Assembly (NCBI GenBank): GCA_035260485.1
Contig: DATFVC010000039.1
Location: forward strand, 1-43,089
Source: VRUE01 sp035260485
GTDB taxonomy: Bacteria > Actinomycetota > Thermoleophilia > Solirubrobacterales > 70-9
Reading direction: 5' to 3'
Length of the DNA stretch: 43,089 nt
Below are positions 1 to 7,810 of the stretch, piece after piece (position 1 is the stretch's first letter; the number at the start of each line of letters is the position of its first letter). The translations under genes were made by a program, and so were the position numbers. The notes below the pieces were generated by a model. That model saw nothing but the letters and a program-made list of their open reading frames with translations. It made no database searches and was not told the origin of the DNA.

Positions 1-147
1 GGCAAGAAGGGCTTGATCGTCAACAGCCGCAACCTCTGCGGGGCTGTCTCGAGGGCCAACGTGGAATTCAGCGGGCAAAACGGCAAGCAGTCCACCGCCA
101 ATCCTGTGATGCGGGCGGACTGCGGCGGCAAGCGCCACTCACGCTAG
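1..147 (+). CDS. C-terminal end of a probable surface/secreted protein (partial)
   Basis: An open frame runs in from the left edge and ends at TAG. It encodes 48 residues, including GLIVNSRNLC, a central GQNGK and a final ADCG. A closing segment with two spaced cysteines and a GQNGK-like turn resembles the C-termini of large secreted or cell-surface proteins that I associate with Solirubrobacterales. That family resemblance is recollection, not a search result. The start and the main domains lie outside the window, so the function cannot be given. No terminator hairpin is obvious in the 30 nt before the next, oppositely oriented remnant. Confidence 0.6.
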   Translation, partial: GKKGLIVNSRNLCGAVSRANVEFSGQNGKQSTANPVMRADCGGKRHSR

Positions 148-177
148 CCCTCCGGCCGGGCCATCGATCGCTACCGG

Positions 178-619
178 TCAGACGACGTTGGGGTCGGTCA
201 GGGAAGAGACGTCAGAGAGGTCGATCGGACGGCCGCGGGCTAGCTTCATCTGGATCAGGTCGTCCAGGCTCACCACCGGCACATCGATGTCGCCGAGTTG
301 CACGTGCAGCGGCGAGCTTCTTCAGATGGCCCGGATTCGGCGCTGGAATGAGGCCCGCGTCGTTGGCCGTCCGCACATGCCCGTGCGTCTGCACCGCGAG
401 GCCGCCGATCAGCACGTAGTCGACGCCGTGGTCGCGATCGGGCTCGACCCCGGCGATCTCCAGCCGCTCTCCCATCGCCCGCAGCAGGTCCAGCGTCTCG
501 ACCCCGGTGAGACCTCGTCCGCCTCGAGCCTGCGCCGACTGATGAGTCCCCACCCGCCGGGCCAGGTGCGCCTGGCTCAAGCCGCGGTGAGTGCGGATCG
601 ATCGGATCAGCTCTTCCAA
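178..619 (-). pseudogene. Decayed XRE-HTH plus nucleotidyltransferase gene
   Basis: From a likely TTG start at 619 (GAGGGAG upstream), the minus strand encodes an XRE-type helix-turn-helix (ELIRSIRTHRGLSQAHLARR, then GVETLDLLRAMGERLEI). It continues into a nucleotidyltransferase-like start, DYVLIGGLAVQTHGHVRTAND. Around 300-315 the frame breaks, and the ending continues in another frame as GDIDVPVVSLDDLIQMKLAR...LTDPNVV, stopping at TGA 178-180. That ending is typical of this nucleotidyltransferase family. The loop of the HTH (around 505-525) also needs compensating indels to read properly. The middle of the enzyme domain is missing, so this is a dead gene. It combines the two domains found as separate intact genes at 37197-38002. 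It is divergent from the TetR gene and faces the palindrome at 637-653. Confidence 0.75.
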
Positions 620-636
620 AACTCTTCTCCCTCTTT

Positions 637-653
637 GGGTACGAGTAGTACCC
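637..653. promoter_or_regulatory. Palindromic operator overlapping the TetR promoter
   Basis: GGGTAC-GAGTA-GTACCC is a perfect 6-bp inverted repeat with a 5-bp spacer. Its right arm overlaps TACCCT (649-654), a -10-like hexamer ending 6 nt before the GTG start of the TetR gene. A palindrome on the core promoter of a TetR-family gene suggests autorepression. The same site lies between the TetR gene and the divergent pseudogene. Confidence 0.6.
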
Positions 654-660
654 TTCGATT

Positions 661-1278
661 GTGGAGACGGTGACGAAGTCCATGGCGCGGCGCCTGCCGC
701 CGGGGTCCCACGGGATCCCGGCGGACGTGGTCGCGCGCAACCAGCGCGAACGGCTGGTCGCGGCGATGGCCGAGGTCTGCGCGGAGCGGGGATACGCACA
801 GGCTTCGGTGGCTTTGGTGGCGAAGCGGGCCGGCGTCTCCTCGGTCACCTTCTACAAGCAGTTCGCCGGCAAGCGGGACTGCATGCTCGCTGCCAACAGG
901 CAGCTGCTGGGGCGGCTGCTCGAGGAGGTCGACCGGGCGAGCGATCCGGAGAGCACGCCCGAGGCGAAGTCGAGGATGGCGATCCATACCGCCCTGACCC
1001 TCTTCGCCGCCGACCCTCCGTCGGCGCGGCTGCTGACGGTCGAGATCCTGGCCGTTGGCCCGGAGGGCGCGAAGCGCCACGACGGGATGGTCGAGGCGTT
1101 CGCACGGCGGCTGCGGAGTGATGGAGATCCCGCTGATGGCGCCCCCGTCCCCAACGCCGATTGGGTCCGTGTAGCCGGCATGCTCGCCCTGATCGGCAAA
1201 CTCGTTATGTCAGACGAAGCTGCGCGCCTGCATGAGCTCGAGGACGAGCTGGTCGCGACGATTTCGCTGCAGGGCTGA
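661..1278 (+). CDS. TetR/AcrR family transcriptional regulator
   Basis: A 205-residue protein of normal TetR length. The N-terminal helix-turn-helix spans about residues 28-75 (RERLVAAMAEVCAERGYAQA, then VAKRAGVSSVTFYKQFAGKR), with the typical TFYKQF recognition helix. The C-terminal ligand-binding region (80-205) is helical and not diagnostic of a ligand. The GTG start at 661 is chosen because TACCCT lies 6 nt upstream and there is no Shine-Dalgarno, as in many other genes here; an ATG at 682 is the alternative. The likely target is its own promoter through the palindrome at 637-653. No partner efflux gene is adjacent, and the next gene (a secreted hydrolase) is 246 nt away. Confidence 0.9.
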   Translation: METVTKSMARRLPPGSHGIPADVVARNQRERLVAAMAEVCAERGYAQASVALVAKRAGVSSVTFYKQFAGKRDCMLAANRQLLGRLLEEVDRASDPESTPEAKSRMAIHTALTLFAADPPSARLLTVEILAVGPEGAKRHDGMVEAFARRLRSDGDPADGAPVPNADWVRVAGMLALIGKLVMSDEAARLHELEDELVATISLQG

Positions 1279-1445
1279 CTCAGAGATTTTCCTTCGGCGA
1301 CACGCAACGTCTTCGACAGGTTGAGACGGAGCTGCAAAGAGGCGGCCTCAATCGCCACTCAGCAGCAGCTGAGCCGCCCACCGGTCCACGATCGCTACCG
1401 CGCCGAGGTCCGCACCCAGCAAGCGCCTCCAGATCGATTGATCGG

Positions 1446-1470
1446 GATTAACTTAGGGGAAAACGGGTAG
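1446..1470 (+). promoter_or_regulatory. Possible SigB/SigF-type stress promoter
   Basis: GATT followed 15 nt later by GGGTAG resembles the actinobacterial stress-sigma pattern GNNT-N14-16-GGGTAC/T, about 55 nt before the SGNH hydrolase start. The last base departs from the consensus, so this is tentative. The rest of the 246-nt gap (1279-1524) shows no gene that I can support. Confidence 0.3.
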
Positions 1471-1524
1471 GGACGGGCCGCTTGCCTGTCCTGCTTCCCG
1501 GTTTCCAATCGAGAGGAGATTGAT

Positions 1525-2391
1525 ATGTCCCGATCATCCCAGTCCAGCCCGCGACGGCTGCGGCGAACGGCGGTCCTGGCGATCGCGATGCTGGCGGTTC
1601 TCGCCGCCTTCGCCGGCGCGGCCCGCGCCGCTAACTACGTCGCGCTCGGCGACTCCTACGCCGCCGGCCCGATCATCCCCAACCAGATAGCGCCATTCGG
1701 CTGCCTCAAGTCCGACCATAACTACGCGCACCTGGCGGCGCCGGCCATCGGCCTGCCGCTGCGCGACCCGAGCTGCAGCGGCGCGAAGACCGCCGACATG
1801 ACCAACCCGCAGCAAACCGAACTGGAGACCAACCCGCCGCAGTTCAACTCGCTCGACGCGGAAACGACGAGGGTCTCGCTGACGATCGGCGGCAACGACA
1901 TCGGCTTCTCCGAAATCGCCCTCAGCTGCGTCACCGTCAACCCGTTCAGCACGCCCTGCAAGGACAAATACGACTCCGGGGGCAAAGACCAGATCGCCGA
2001 ACGGATCGCGGCGACGGCGCCGAAGGTGGCGGCGGTGCTGCAGGGCATCCACTCCCGCTCGCCGGCGGCGCGCGTCTTCGTCGTCAACTACGCGGCGATC
2101 TTCCCGGAGACGGGCTTCGGCTGCTGGCCGCAGATGCCGATCGGCTTCGGCGACGTGCCCTACCTGCGCTCGAAGGAGAAGGAACTGAACGCGATGCTCG
2201 CCACGCAGGCGGCGAGCAACGGCGCCACGCTGGTCAACTGGTACCAGGCCAGCATCGGTCACGACGCCTGCAAAGGGCCCTTGACGCGATGGGTCGAGCC
2301 GGTCGTGCCGACCAACCCAGCGGCGCCGATCCATCCCAACCTGGCCGGGATGCAGGGGGCGGCCAACATCCTGGCGGCAGTGGCTGAATGA
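1525..2391 (+). CDS. Secreted SGNH/GDSL-family hydrolase
   Basis: A 288-residue protein with an arginine-rich start, a hydrophobic core and an Ala-rich cleavage region near residue 36 (signal peptide). The mature part opens with VALGDSYAAG, block I of the SGNH fold, with Ser44 as likely nucleophile. TIGGNDIGF is block III, supplying oxyanion-hole Gly and Asn. PIHPNLAG near residue 270 is block V with the catalytic His. Several cysteines (FGCLK, PSCSG, LSCVT, TPCKD, FGCWP, HDACKG) would fit disulfides in an exported enzyme. It resembles actinobacterial secreted lipases/esterases of the SGNH type; the substrate is unknown. The ATG follows a good ribosome site (GAGAGGAG). Confidence 0.9.
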   Translation: MSRSSQSSPRRLRRTAVLAIAMLAVLAAFAGAARAANYVALGDSYAAGPIIPNQIAPFGCLKSDHNYAHLAAPAIGLPLRDPSCSGAKTADMTNPQQTELETNPPQFNSLDAETTRVSLTIGGNDIGFSEIALSCVTVNPFSTPCKDKYDSGGKDQIAERIAATAPKVAAVLQGIHSRSPAARVFVVNYAAIFPETGFGCWPQMPIGFGDVPYLRSKEKELNAMLATQAASNGATLVNWYQASIGHDACKGPLTRWVEPVVPTNPAAPIHPNLAGMQGAANILAAVAE

Positions 2392-2405
2392 GTTAGGGAC
2401 CAGAC

Positions 2406-3113
2406 CTAGGCGAGTTGATGCTCGAGCGGGCCGGCGGGGGCATCCTGCCGGCCCGCCGGGCACGGCTCGGGCATCGGGAAGAGGCCGAGGAAGCGGCGGA
2501 CCTCCTTCTTGCCGCCCTCGACCCTCGCCGTGCCCGACTCGAGCGCCTGCTCGAGTGGGAGCTGGCCGGTGAGCAGGGCCGCCAGGGTGCCGGGGTCGGT
2601 CTCGATCGCCGCGGCCGGCTCGGCGGGGGCGCCCCGGCCGAGTTCGAGCTCGCCTCCCGCGACATCGACGTGGAACCGTTCGTCGCCGAGCCGCAGCTCG
2701 TAGCTCGCCTCCAACCCCGCGGCCGCCTCGGGGTCGAAGAGCGAGCGCAGGGCGAGGACGATCGAGTCGGGCCCGATCTCGCGATGCTCGGGCGGCGCCG
2801 GCGAGCGGGCGCCCCAGGCGCCGAGACGGGTCACGACCAGCTCCAGCTCTTTGCCCCACTCGGTCAGCTCGTAGACCTGGGCCGCCGCCGGCGGCGGCAG
2901 TTTGCGACGATGGACGACGCCGGCCTGCTCGAGCTCACGCAGACGCTCGGAGAGGATGTTGGGGCTTGCGTTTGGCAGTCCGCGACGGAGGTCGGTGAAG
3001 CGCTTCGGGCCGAGCAGCAGCTCGCGCACGATGAGAAGGGCCCAACGCTCCCCGATCAGGTCGAGGGCGAAGGCGAAGCGACAGGCATCCCCGTATGAGC
3101 GCTTCGTTCCCAT
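2406..3113 (-). CDS. HxlR-family regulator with C-terminal SCP2-like domain
   Basis: About 235 residues. The first 100 are a winged-helix HxlR domain: the opening MGTKRSYGDACRFAFALDLI with Cys near residue 11, then GERWALLIVRELLLGPKRFT and SPNILSERLRELEQAGVV. The remaining 120 residues (LRLGDERFHVDVAGGELELG, then TDPGTLAALLTGQLPLEQAL) resemble the SCP2 sterol-carrier-like tail attached to many actinobacterial HxlR proteins. The ATG at 3113 is chosen because a -10-like TAAGCT lies 7 nt upstream and the HxlR domain begins there; a longer frame to 3140 reads through the promoter. It is divergent from the MFS exporter, which it probably regulates. Confidence 0.88.
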   Translation of the reverse strand: MGTKRSYGDACRFAFALDLIGERWALLIVRELLLGPKRFTDLRRGLPNASPNILSERLRELEQAGVVHRRKLPPPAAAQVYELTEWGKELELVVTRLGAWGARSPAPPEHREIGPDSIVLALRSLFDPEAAAGLEASYELRLGDERFHVDVAGGELELGRGAPAEPAAAIETDPGTLAALLTGQLPLEQALESGTARVEGGKKEVRRFLGLFPMPEPCPAGRQDAPAGPLEHQLA

Positions 3114-3120
3114 GCGGACC

Positions 3121-3160
3121 AGCTTACCTTGTTGATACAAATTTACAACCAGGTAGTTGT
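3121..3160 (-). promoter_or_regulatory. HxlR promoter with inverted-repeat operator
   Basis: Read on the minus strand, TTGTAA (3143-3148) and TAAGCT (3121-3126) are 16 nt apart, and TAAGCT ends 7 nt before the HxlR ATG. The inverted repeat ACAAC-N6-GTTGT (3145-3149/3156-3160) overlaps the -35 box. It sits in the HxlR/MFS intergenic region, so one bound regulator could control both genes. Confidence 0.5.
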
Positions 3161-3223
3161 TTTTCTGAACTATTTGCTAGGGTGACCGCCACGATGAGCT
3201 CGAGACACGAGGAGACGAACGAG

Positions 3224-4735
3224 ATGAGCGCCAACGGAGCAGCGACCGAGCAGCCACCAAAGGCCGTAGAGGAGGGCAACCGCTGGCTGGCGCTCTACGT
3301 GCTCTGCGCGGGGATGCTGATGATCGTCCTCGACATCACGATCGTCAACGTCGCGCTGCCCTCGATCCAGAACGACCTCGGCTTCTCGCAAAGCAACCTC
3401 GCCTGGGTCGTCAACGCCTACCTCGTTCCCTTCGGCGGCTTGCTGTTGCTGGCGGGTCGCCTCGGCGACCTGCTCGGACAACGGCGCGTCTTCCTCACCG
3501 GTCTCGCCATCTTCACCACCGCTTCGCTGCTCTGCGGCGTCTCGCAGAGCCAGGAGATGCTGATCGGCGCCCGCTTCATCCAGGGAATCGGCGGCGCCCT
3601 CACCTCGGCCGTGATCTTGGGAATGATCGTGACGATGTTCCCGCAGCCGCGCGAGCAGGCGAAAGCGATCGGCGTCTACGGCTTCGTCGCCTCCGCCGGC
3701 GGCACGATCGGGCTGCTCGTCGGCGGCGTGCTGACCCAGGCGATCGCCTGGCACTGGATCTTCTTCGTCAACCTGCCAGTGGGGATCGCGACCGCGCTGA
3801 TGACGCGGCGGCTGGTCGCCGACCGGCCCGGAATCGGCTTCAGCCAGGGCGCCGACATTCCCGGCGCGGTCCTGATCACCAGCAGCCTGATGCTCGGCGT
3901 CTACACGATCCTCGAGGTCTCCGAAAAGGGCTGGGGGTCCGCCCAGACCCTGGTGCTCGGCGCGATCTCGCTGGCATTGGGGGCCGCCTTCGTGGCGCGC
4001 CAAGCGCGCATCGCCAACCCGCTGATGCCGCTGCGGCTGTTCCGCTCGCGCAACGTCTCCGGAGCGAACGCGCTGCAGATGCTGCTCGTCGCCGGAATGT
4101 TCTCGATGTTCTTCCTCGGCGCCCTCTACTTGCAGCAGATCCTCGGCTACGACCCGCTCCAGGTCGGATTCGCCTTCCTGCCGGCCACCCTGGTGATGGG
4201 GACGCTGTCGCTCGGCTTCTCGGAAAAGCTGATCATGCGCTTCGGCCCGCGCAGCATGCTGATCCCAGGCATGGTGCTGGTCGGCCTCGCGCTGCTTCTC
4301 TTCGCCCGCACCCCGGTCGACGGCAGCTACCTCGCCGACGTCCTGCCGCCGATGCTCCTGATCGGGGTCGGCATCGGGATCTCCTTCCCGTCGTTGATGA
4401 CGGTCGCGATGTCGGGGGCGACGCCAAGCGACGCCGGCCTGGCCTCGGGTGTGGTCAACACCAGCGCCCAGGTGGGCGGCGCCATTGGCCTTGCGGTTCT
4501 GGCGACGCTGGCGGCCGAGCGCACGAACACGCTGCTCGACAGCGGCGCCGCCCATGCATCGGCGCTGAACTCGGGTTTCCACCTCGCCTATCTGGTCGGT
4601 GCCGGATTGGTCGGGGTCGCCCTTGCGATCGCGGTCTTCGTGCTGCGCTCCGAACCGCTTCCGGCGATGGTCCAGGAGCCCGAGCACGCCCAGGGCGGAG
4701 CTCCCGAGCCCGCCTATTCATCAGAAGCTGGCTAA
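3224..4735 (+). CDS. MFS drug efflux transporter, DHA2/EmrB-QacA type
   Basis: About 503 residues with some 14 predicted membrane helices, the DHA2 count. The first helix carries the DHA2 signature MLMIVLDITIVNVALPSIQN. LAGRLGDLLGQRRVF is motif A in loop 2-3, and GARFIQGIGGAL is the helix 4 arginine motif. Such proteins export toxic compounds using proton motive force. The start at 3224 is chosen for AGGAG 9 nt upstream and because the protein then begins with a short charged tail; an ATG at 3194 is also in frame. The HxlR gene is divergent, and a VOC-fold gene follows 21 nt downstream and may be co-transcribed. This suggests a small resistance or detoxification cassette. Confidence 0.92.
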   Translation: MSANGAATEQPPKAVEEGNRWLALYVLCAGMLMIVLDITIVNVALPSIQNDLGFSQSNLAWVVNAYLVPFGGLLLLAGRLGDLLGQRRVFLTGLAIFTTASLLCGVSQSQEMLIGARFIQGIGGALTSAVILGMIVTMFPQPREQAKAIGVYGFVASAGGTIGLLVGGVLTQAIAWHWIFFVNLPVGIATALMTRRLVADRPGIGFSQGADIPGAVLITSSLMLGVYTILEVSEKGWGSAQTLVLGAISLALGAAFVARQARIANPLMPLRLFRSRNVSGANALQMLLVAGMFSMFFLGALYLQQILGYDPLQVGFAFLPATLVMGTLSLGFSEKLIMRFGPRSMLIPGMVLVGLALLLFARTPVDGSYLADVLPPMLLIGVGIGISFPSLMTVAMSGATPSDAGLASGVVNTSAQVGGAIGLAVLATLAAERTNTLLDSGAAHASALNSGFHLAYLVGAGLVGVALAIAVFVLRSEPLPAMVQEPEHAQGGAPEPAYSSEAG

Positions 4736-4756
4736 CTACAACAGCAAGGAGAGATC

Positions 4757-5125
4757 ATGGGTAAACCAGTCGTTCACTTCGAGGTGATCGGGAAGGACGG
4801 AGGCAAGCTGCAGAGCTACTACTCGGAGCTGTTCGGGTGGAATATCGACGCAAACAACCCGATGAGCTACGGGATCGTGAAAGGCGAGGACAACCCCTCC
4901 GACATGGGGAGCATCGGCGGCGGCATCGCCACCGGGCCCGACGGCTACGAGGGTCACGTCACCTTCTACGTCGCCGTGCCCGACATCGAGGAGGCCTTGC
5001 AGAAGGCCGAGAGCCTCGGCGGAACCAGGGTGATGGGCCCGGAGAAAGTGATGGATCAGGTCGAACTGGGCCAGTTCAAAGACCCGGAGGGCCATCTCAT
5101 CGGCCTGGTCCGCGACTCCTCCTAG
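4757..5125 (+). CDS. VOC-superfamily (glyoxalase/bleomycin-resistance fold) protein
   Basis: 122 residues with two betaalphabetabetabeta halves of the vicinal-oxygen-chelate fold. The first half begins GKPVVHFEVIGKDGGKLQSY and includes YYSELFGW; the second has GHVTFYVAVPDIEEALQKAE and ends FKDPEGHLIGLV. His7 and a Glu in the last strands are candidate metal ligands, but the substrate cannot be deduced. A strong ribosome site (AAGGAGAG) precedes the ATG, 21 nt after the MFS stop, so the two are probably one operon. The gene ends just before the long hairpin at 5132-5181. Confidence 0.88.
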   Translation: MGKPVVHFEVIGKDGGKLQSYYSELFGWNIDANNPMSYGIVKGEDNPSDMGSIGGGIATGPDGYEGHVTFYVAVPDIEEALQKAESLGGTRVMGPEKVMDQVELGQFKDPEGHLIGLVRDSS

Positions 5126-5131
5126 CCCCAG

Positions 5132-5181
5132 GACGTGCCGTCACTTAGGGGCCCTATAGGGTGCCTAAGTGACGGCACGTC
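5132..5181. terminator. Long perfect hairpin between convergent genes
   Basis: Two 18-bp arms (5132-5149 and 5164-5181) pair without mismatch around a 14-nt loop that itself contains CCCTATAGGG, which can form a small inner stem. It fills the gap between the VOC gene (+) and the ABC permease (-) and overlaps the permease stop codon. A bidirectional terminator is the simplest reading. No U-tract follows either arm. Confidence 0.7.
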
Positions 5182-5944
5182 AGCCGGCGGCTTCGGCTCG
5201 CTTGAGGCCGCCCCGCGCCCAGAGCGCGAAGAGGACCGGGAGGACTACGGCTAGGGCGAAGGCGAGCGCTACCTGGGTCGCTTCGCCGGAGATGAAGCCG
5301 CGCCCGGCCTCGAGCAGCACGGTGACCGGGTTGACCGAGGCGACCGCGTGGATCCAGCCGCTGAGCAGGCTGAGCGGCACGTAGACGGGGGCGAGGAAGA
5401 GGACGAGGAAGGTGGGGAACTGCATCAGCGGCCCGCCCTGGATCGAGCGCACCCGCATCGCAACCCCCGCCGCCCACAGCGTCGCCGCCAGGTTGACGAA
5501 GACGGCGAGGCCGTAGAGGCCGAAGAGGTCGACGCCGCTGCCGCCCACGTCCATCCCGGCGAGGAGGGCGACCGTGGTCAGCACCGTCCAGGTGACCAGC
5601 GCTCGCACCAGTGCCGCCAGCGCGTAGCCGGCGACGATCCCGCTGCGGTTGCTTGCCGCCAGCAGGTAGCGGCGGGCGAAGCCGGTCTCGAAGTCGCGGG
5701 CGATGCCGAAGCCGGTGAAGACACCGCCGAAGGCCGCCGACTGGAGCAGGACGAAGACGAACTGGAAGGCGGTGTAGCCATTGGGGAAGTCGAAGCCGGG
5801 CGTGTTGGCGATCGCCGAGAGGCCGCCGGCGAAGGCGACGAAGAAGAAGAGCGGAAAGACGATCGCCGGCACCATGAAGGCGGGGTTGGTGAGGAAGTTG
5901 TGGATGCTGCGCCAAGCGACGGCGAGGGCGATCCTGCGGGTCAC
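5180..5944 (-). CDS. ABC-2 type transporter permease (second)
   Basis: 254 residues with about six hydrophobic helices and the ABC-2 permease layout: cytoplasmic start, FLTNPAFMVPAIVFPLFFFV, FQFVFVLLQSAAFGG, the GFGIARDFETGFARRYLLAA coupling-helix region, and a long periplasmic/helix section ending SGWIHAVASVNPVTVLLEAG. It resembles DrrB-type exporters. The ATG overlaps the stop of the upstream permease by 4 nt, indicating translational coupling. With its paralogue (5941-6720) and the ATPase it forms one exporter. The stop lies inside the right arm of the hairpin at 5132-5181. Confidence 0.9.
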   Translation of the reverse strand: MTRRIALAVAWRSIHNFLTNPAFMVPAIVFPLFFFVAFAGGLSAIANTPGFDFPNGYTAFQFVFVLLQSAAFGGVFTGFGIARDFETGFARRYLLAASNRSGIVAGYALAALVRALVTWTVLTTVALLAGMDVGGSGVDLFGLYGLAVFVNLAATLWAAGVAMRVRSIQGGPLMQFPTFLVLFLAPVYVPLSLLSGWIHAVASVNPVTVLLEAGRGFISGEATQVALAFALAVVLPVLFALWARGGLKRAEAAG

Positions 5945-6720
5945 GTTCTCACCAGCCTCGTCTTCAGGGCAGCGGAGGCGGCGAACATGCCGATCGCCAG
6001 GATCGCCATGGCGATACCGAAGCCGAGCGCCAGGGCGCCCAGGTCCCAGCCTTCGATCAGCAGCGAGCGGAACGCGGCCAGCAGGTAGGAGATCGGGTTG
6101 GCGCTGGCGACCGCGTGGAACCAGTCGGTCTGGAGCAGGTCGAGCGGCAGCGCCATCGAGGAGAGGAAGAGGAAGACGAAGAAGACCGGGAAGAGGCTCT
6201 GCACCGCCTCACCCGAGCCGGTGCGCAATGCCGCGAAGAGGCCGACCGAGCCGAAGGCGACCGTGATCGAGACGGAGAGGGCGATTATCACCAAGGCGCC
6301 GGGAAAGCCCGCGGCGAGTTCGGCCCCGGCGGTCAGGCCCACGATCAGGTAGGTCGCGGCTTGGACCAGCCCGAGCACTACGGCGCCCGCAAGCAGGCCG
6401 CTGAGCAGCGCCGCGCCGTGCAGCGGCGTCAACGCCAGCCGGTTGAGGAAGCCGGTCTCGATGTCCCTGGCGAGGTCGGTGCCGGCGTTCATCACCGAGA
6501 ACAGCGCCCCCTGCATGAAGGGGACGGCGAGGGCGAAGGTCAGGTAGGAGTCGGTCGGAAAGCCGGGCAGGTTGGTCGCGTCTTTGAGCCCGCCCGAGTT
6601 GACCGCGAGCAGGAAGAGCGGGAAGATCAGCGCCGGCACGATCTGCGCCGGCTGGCGCATCGTGCGCAGCACCGAACGGCGGGCGAGCTGGCCGACCTGG
6701 GTGGAGAGGCCGGGGCTCAC
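5941..6720 (-). CDS. ABC-2 type transporter permease (first)
   Basis: 259 residues with six hydrophobic stretches. It shares with the next permease the pattern AQIVPALIFPLFLLAVNSGG, FALAVPFMQGALFSV, GTDLARDIETGFLNRLALTP and DWFHAVASANPISYLLAAFR. The two permeases are diverged duplicates that probably form a heterodimeric channel. Both ends overlap neighbouring genes by 4 nt, so the ATPase and the two permeases are a tight operon. The substrate is unknown. Control by the divergent MarR gene suggests export of a small toxic or antibiotic-like molecule. Confidence 0.9.
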   Translation of the reverse strand: MSPGLSTQVGQLARRSVLRTMRQPAQIVPALIFPLFLLAVNSGGLKDATNLPGFPTDSYLTFALAVPFMQGALFSVMNAGTDLARDIETGFLNRLALTPLHGAALLSGLLAGAVVLGLVQAATYLIVGLTAGAELAAGFPGALVIIALSVSITVAFGSVGLFAALRTGSGEAVQSLFPVFFVFLFLSSMALPLDLLQTDWFHAVASANPISYLLAAFRSLLIEGWDLGALALGFGIAMAILAIGMFAASAALKTRLVRT

Positions 6721-7733
6721 GCGGGCGCTGCCTCCATTTCCTCGCTGCCCGCCTCGGCCTCCTCCTCGCCGGCGCCCTCCAGCGAGCGGCCGGTCTTGGC
6801 GAGGAAGACGTCGTCGAGCGAGGGCGCGTGCAGCTGCAGCTGCTCGATCGCGATCCCCTCGGCGTCGAGAGCGCGGACGACGTCGGCGAGCTGCGACTCG
6901 CCCCCCTCGAGGCGGACCGAGGCGCCGTTGCGGCGCGACGCGCCCGCCGCCTCGCCGAACGGCCGCAGCGCCCGCGCCACCCGCTCCTGGTCGGCTGGGT
7001 CGCGGGGGACAGCCTCGACCGTGGGCCGGCCGATCTCGGCCTTGAGCTCAGCCGGCGTGCCCTCGGCGACGATCCTGCCGTGGTCGATGATCCCGACCCG
7101 GTCGGCGAGCGCGTCGGCCTCCTCCAGGTACTGGGTGGTGAGGAAGACGGTGACGCCCTCGTCGGAGGCGAGGCGGGCGACCTCGTCCCAGAGCGCGGAC
7201 CGGCTCTGGATGTCGAGGCCGGTGGTCGGCTCGTCGAGGAAGAGGATGCGCGGCCGGTGCACGAGCGCCAGCGCCAGGTCCAGCCGTCGTTTCATCCCGC
7301 CCGAGTACTCGCCCACCTTGCGGTCGGCGGCCTCGGAGAGGCCGACCCGAGCGAGCAGCTTGTCGGACCGCTCGCTGCGCTCGGCCTTGGGGAGCCCATG
7401 CAGGGCGGTCTGCAGACGCATGTGCTCGCGGCCGCTCAGCAGTGGGTCGAGCGCTGCCTCCTGCAAGGCGGCGCCGATCGAGCCCCGCACACGCCCGCCT
7501 TCGCTGACGATGTCGAAGCCGGCGACCCGTCCCGTCCCCGCGGTGGGCGGCAGCAGCGTGGTCAGCATCAGCACCGTGGTCGACTTGCCCGCCCCGTTGG
7601 GGCCGAGAAAGCCGTAGATCTCACCGGGGGCGACGCGCAAGTCGATCCCGTCGACGGCCCGCGGCCCGTTCTTGAACTCGCGCACCAGCCCCTCGACTTC
7701 GATGCCGGCTCGCTCCTCTATCTCTCCGCCCAT
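6717..7733 (-). CDS. ABC transporter ATP-binding protein, DrrA-like
   Basis: 338 residues. Walker A GPNGAGKST lies at about 44-52, the ABC signature YSGGMKRRLDLA near 144, Walker B ILFLDEPTTGLD just after, and the H-loop region TTQYLEEADALADRVGIIDH follows. After the nucleotide-binding domain (1-220) comes the roughly 90-residue C-terminal extension typical of DrrA-type drug exporters (EAVPRDPADQERVARALRPF, then LDDVFLAKTGR). It powers the two permeases downstream. The gene starts at ATG 7733, 71 nt from the divergent MarR start and next to its operator. Confidence 0.93.
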   Translation of the reverse strand: MGGEIEERAGIEVEGLVREFKNGPRAVDGIDLRVAPGEIYGFLGPNGAGKSTTVLMLTTLLPPTAGTGRVAGFDIVSEGGRVRGSIGAALQEAALDPLLSGREHMRLQTALHGLPKAERSERSDKLLARVGLSEAADRKVGEYSGGMKRRLDLALALVHRPRILFLDEPTTGLDIQSRSALWDEVARLASDEGVTVFLTTQYLEEADALADRVGIIDHGRIVAEGTPAELKAEIGRPTVEAVPRDPADQERVARALRPFGEAAGASRRNGASVRLEGGESQLADVVRALDAEGIAIEQLQLHAPSLDDVFLAKTGRSLEGAGEEEAEAGSEEMEAAPA

Positions 7734-7759
7734 GTCATCCCAGCTTTTGCGAATTACCA

Positions 7760-7802
7760 GTAAACCTCAATAGTTGAGGTTTACCAAGATTGAGATTATA
7801 AT
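7760..7802 (+). promoter_or_regulatory. MarR promoter and shared inverted-repeat operator
   Basis: GTAAACCTCAA-TAG-TTGAGGTTTAC is a perfect 11-bp inverted repeat (7760-7770 and 7774-7784). Its right arm supplies the -35 box TTGAGG (7774-7779), which is exactly 17 nt from a consensus -10 TATAAT (7797-7802). Transcription should start about 7809-7811, at the GTG. The same operator lies in the region upstream of the divergent ABC operon. Confidence 0.8.
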
Positions 7803-7810
7803 GCTTGGCG

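Noticed and set aside
1279..1524. Possible gene after TetR (frame with SIATQQQLSRPP)
   Set aside because: Short, no start with ribosome site, no family resemblance; only a tentative stress promoter is kept.
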